A stretch of DNA of 64,000 nt from a bacterium (lineage in GTDB: Bacteria; Planctomycetota; SZUA-567), in contig QKCJ01000006.1 in NCBI GenBank assembly GCA_003245715.1, positions 44,082-108,081 of the forward strand, given 5' to 3'. Each line of letters starts with the position of its first letter. The first letter of the stretch is position 1. The translations under genes were made by a program, and so were the position numbers. The notes beneath the pieces were generated by a model. That model made no database searches, was not told the DNA's origin, and was given only the letters and a program-made list of their open reading frames with translations. Shown in pieces: positions 61,546-64,000 of the stretch.

Positions 61546-61561
61546 ATGTTTTCCTTTATTT

Positions 61562-62404
61562 TTATGGAGCAACAAGAACCGCCATGTGCTCTTTCCAGAT
61601 TGCTTTTCCCACCGTGGTGTCTTCAAGTGAATTATATTCTTCAACGTTTTGGCTTGCCCCATGGTTATCAGCGAATAACCCATTGAAGGTATCGTTATGT
61701 ATGGGACCGATTCCTACAGCACCGGTATTGGTAAGTGAAGCATTGTATAAATAGCGGTAATCAGCTATGACGCCCTGACCTTCATTGTTTGATCTGCTTC
61801 TTTCAATAAAAGCTAGTCTTTTTGACGGGTTCTGGAACTTTGATACAGGGATCGCCGGAACAAGCTGCGCTGAATTGCCGTTGTAATTACTCCCTGATAC
61901 CCCCCAGAATTTTGTCCAGGGAATGCCATTATTGGTGGAACTTATTCCCGTGCCAATTATATTATAGGAATTAACCGGAGTGTCATTTCCATCAATAACA
62001 TAAACATCCTTCATGGAAGAACACATCATAAATGGCGCCCGGTTATATATGCGTCCAGTTGGAGTGGTAAACTGGGTTTGGGACATATAGCCCGCGCTAT
62101 AAAGCGTGTCAAACCATCGTGTTAAGGCAACAGTATTATACGGCGGGTCAGGATAAACATTGTTATCGCCAACGTAAGTATTTGCAACTAACCCAACCTG
62201 TTTGAGATTGTTCAGACAACTGATCGAATTCGCCATCTCGACACTCCGTTGAATCGCCGGTAATACCATGGCTGCAAGAATGGCAATAATCGAGATAACT
62301 ATCAGCATCTCAATAAGCGTGAAAAAACGGCCGGGAAATAAATATTCAGCTGGCTTGGTCGATTTTATTGTCACTTTATCTGGCCGGAGATCACAGTAAA
62401 CCAT
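61562..62404 (-). CDS. Type II secretion / type IV-like pseudopilin
   Basis: This is a 280-residue protein. The prepilin signal lies about 33 residues in: [20 protein letters not shown], after a long basic leader; Arg-Phe rather than Gly precedes the FTLIE. The rest ([58 protein letters not shown]) matches the large Lentisphaerota/Planctomycetota pseudopilin-like family. The ATG at 62404 follows AAAGGGG; an earlier start at 62449 is possible but has no ribosome site. It is the first gene of an operon with the secreted GH-A protein (16 bases apart) and GH27. The same pseudopilin-next-to-glycosidase layout is seen at 45820-49741. Confidence 0.85.
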   Translation of the reverse strand: MVYCDLRPDKVTIKSTKPAEYLFPGRFFTLIEMLIVISIIAILAAMVLPAIQRSVEMANSISCLNNLKQVGLVANTYVGDNNVYPDPPYNTVALTRWFDTLYSAGYMSQTQFTTPTGRIYNRAPFMMCSSMKDVYVIDGNDTPVNSYNIIGTGISSTNNGIPWTKFWGVSGSNYNGNSAQLVPAIPVSKFQNPSKRLAFIERSRSNNEGQGVIADYRYLYNASLTNTGAVGIGPIHNDTFNGLFADNHGASQNVEEYNSLEDTTVGKAIWKEHMAVLVAP

Positions 62405-62589
62405 AATTTCCCCTTTCTCAAACAACTTGATTGCCCTGTCGGCAGGCACTATTTGCGCTTATATGCAGCGCTTGCATTCTTTGTAGTGGTATCCGTAACA
62501 CAAACGAACAAAAAGATTTTACCATGACTTTTTTCTTATGCAAATTATTTATTTGGAATGGCCTGCCTCATTTTCGCAGAGACAAAAAG

Positions 62590-62619
62590 CTTGCGTTAAT
62601 TGTGCAAGATGCTTATTAT
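62590..62619 (+). promoter_or_regulatory. Promoter of the GntR-type regulator gene with inverted repeat
   Basis: TTGCGT (62591-62596), a 17-base spacer and TATTAT (62614-62619). CTTGC (62590-62594) and GCAAG (62604-62608) form an inverted repeat across the -35 and spacer, a plausible autoregulatory operator. Confidence 0.55.
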
Positions 62620-62658
62620 ATCTTTGTTGTGTTATTTAACTTACAGTGAAACAGAAAA

Positions 62659-63786
62659 ATGAATGAAATCCAGAAACAGATATATGCCTATTTGCTCAAG
62701 GAGATTGATTCCGGGGCTTTGAAGCTCAATGAGCGTATTCCGACTGAAATTGAGTTGGGCAAGATGTTTAATACCAACCGCATTAACGCTCATCATGCAA
62801 TCAAGGCGCTTGAGGAGTCGGGCATTGTCAAGGGTGGGCTGGGCAGGAGTCAGGGCAAGACGGTACAGCGTATTCCTTCTCTGTATACACTTGGTGAATT
62901 GCAGCAGGCCGCAACAAGGCGCGTCTGTGTTCTAAACCGTTCAAAAATTCAACATCGCCATATTCACTGGAACAACCTTATTATTGCTCCTCTTGAGCAT
63001 GGCCTGATGGAAAAAAATATTCAACTTGTTTACCGCGACGTTAATGATATTGATACAATTGACGAGGCGCGGGGGATTTTGTCTGAACTGGTCAGAGAAG
63101 GGGTTAATGCGATTCTGCTGATCTGTGATGGCGAGAATCCAGAGGACTTTTTCTCTGATCCTGAGATGTTTTTCGGTTTTCATGATAATGTCATTATTTT
63201 TGACCGGGGAAATACCGCCTGGCATAACTGGCCGTATACGTTGGTTTCTATTGATGTTTTTGATGAAGGTGTGATTGCCGGTGAATATCTTACCCGTAAG
63301 GGCTATAATAATATATTGTTCGCCACTGGAATGTTTCATGGAAAGAAAGACATGTCGTGGTGGGGCAAACAGAGGTGGCGTGGCCTTCATTACAGTGTGA
63401 TGCGCGAATCTGACGGCAGGTCAAACGTGGAGCAGCTCAACTATGGCTTTCTTGATCGTGAAGCTGATACGGAGTTCATTGAAGCAGTGAAAAAAACAAA
63501 GGAACAGGCCGGTTCTGCAATTGTCGCTTCTAATGACCGTCTTGCCGTGAAAATGATTGAGCTATGCGATAATCTCGGGATAAAAGTACCTGAGGATCTG
63601 GCTATTCTGTCATTTGATGATGATCCGGAGTTCCGCGAATATAACCTTACTACTATCGCCCCGTCACTTGAACGCATTGGTTCACGTCTGGCACAAATAA
63701 TAACCAATTCAATCGACAAGAATTCAGATGGCGAAAAATTCTGTGTACGGATCAAATCACGCCTTATTACCCGAGGTACGGCCTGA
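62659..63786 (+). CDS. GntR-type regulator with LacI-like sugar sensor
   Basis: This is a 375-residue protein. Residues ~1-68 are a GntR winged helix (NERIPTEIELGKMFNTNRIN, AHHAIKALEESGIVKGGLGR). Residues ~85-370 are a periplasmic-binding-like sensor (NAILLICDGENPEDFFSD, EYLTRKGYNNILFATGMF, GIKVPEDLAILSFDDDPEFR). It is divergent from the pseudopilin/GH-A/GH27 operon, so it probably represses or activates that operon. The ribosome site is weak (AAACAG). After the stop there is no clear terminator. Confidence 0.88.
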   Translation: MNEIQKQIYAYLLKEIDSGALKLNERIPTEIELGKMFNTNRINAHHAIKALEESGIVKGGLGRSQGKTVQRIPSLYTLGELQQAATRRVCVLNRSKIQHRHIHWNNLIIAPLEHGLMEKNIQLVYRDVNDIDTIDEARGILSELVREGVNAILLICDGENPEDFFSDPEMFFGFHDNVIIFDRGNTAWHNWPYTLVSIDVFDEGVIAGEYLTRKGYNNILFATGMFHGKKDMSWWGKQRWRGLHYSVMRESDGRSNVEQLNYGFLDREADTEFIEAVKKTKEQAGSAIVASNDRLAVKMIELCDNLGIKVPEDLAILSFDDDPEFREYNLTTIAPSLERIGSRLAQIITNSIDKNSDGEKFCVRIKSRLITRGTA

Positions 63787-64000
63787 GTTTCTGCCATCAA
63801 TAATTCAGAAAAACTCAAAACCAATCCTGTATTTTCATTTATCTGTATCTCCCGGCAATCAATTGTCTTTAGCGGGATAGGGAAAATAAAATTTGACTAA
63901 GACTTGTTATGCTTGTATTGTAATTAACGTATATGCTGCGGCAGAGGGGAAATAGCACGCAGCAAAGTCATAAATCAATTACCGGCTGGTTCTCAATTAT
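63787..64000. promoter_or_regulatory. Right-edge intergenic region with an outward promoter
   Basis: No gene is visible. GAGTTTCTG near 63785 and CAGAAAAACTC near 63808 form an imperfect hairpin. TTGACT (63893-63898), a 17-base spacer and TATTGT (63916-63921) form a good promoter directed out of the window. Confidence 0.45.

Overview
The window looks like chromosomal DNA of a Gram-negative, motile, polysaccharide-degrading bacterium of the Planctomycetota-Verrucomicrobiota-Chlamydiota group, most likely a Lentisphaerota (Victivallis-like) lineage. This is inferred from several traits seen together: two type IV-like pseudopilins with an FTLIEML start sitting beside glycoside hydrolases, GntR/LacI-type regulators with sugar-sensor domains beside sugar-active enzymes, SGNH and alpha/beta esterases, a DUF3604 protein, and the group III phosphofructokinase. 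No rRNA, tRNA or CRISPR array was found.

Layout. 1-5.6 kb: flagellar axial genes, a left-truncated flgL, flgE and flgD, with a small reverse ORF between flgE and flgD. 5.8-8.5 kb: a secreted SGNH esterase and a GntR regulator fused to a solute-binding-protein domain. 8.5-12.3 kb: housekeeping genes yjdM, aroA and pfk (reverse), then efp (forward). 12.4-15.9 kb: a LysM membrane protein divergent from a very acidic protein with a C-terminal membrane anchor. 16.2-17.7 kb: ammonium transporter. 18.1-22.3 kb: a four-gene operon with two stand-alone MshEN-like proteins (no secretion ATPase) flanking a receiver-like/anti-sigma kinase fusion and a STAS/zinc-ribbon protein. This is the best candidate for an undescribed system. 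22.5-29.5 kb: malQ, lipA, ispG, an O-antigen ligase-type membrane protein and a FabK-like flavoenzyme.

29.6-35.7 kb begins a carbohydrate region: two divergent SGNH hydrolases with matching promoters, a secreted alpha/beta esterase and a DUF3604 protein. 35.8-37.8 kb is decayed DNA: an AraC pseudogene, a scrambled IS5-type transposase and unrecognised fragments. 37.8-40.1 kb encodes a TPR-glycosyltransferase-methyltransferase fusion. 40.4-45.6 kb is a DapA-like/sialidase-like/araB operon with a divergent LacI regulator and a clear operator-promoter arrangement. 45.8-51.5 kb is an operon of an FGE-domain/clan GH-A fusion, a pseudopilin, a small secreted protein and a GntR regulator. 51.6-56.5 kb has a large unknown protein, a GH130 mannosyl-glucose phosphorylase and an AraC regulator, tied together by a shared promoter element. 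56.6-62.4 kb is an operon of a pseudopilin, a 1217-residue secreted clan GH-A protein and a GH27 alpha-galactosidase, followed by a divergent GntR/LacI-type regulator.

The right half reads as several independently regulated glycan-use loci. Secreted or periplasmic esterases and hydrolases would release sugars, and cytoplasmic enzymes (GH130, GH27, AraB, DapA-like) would process them. Each locus has its own sensor-type regulator.
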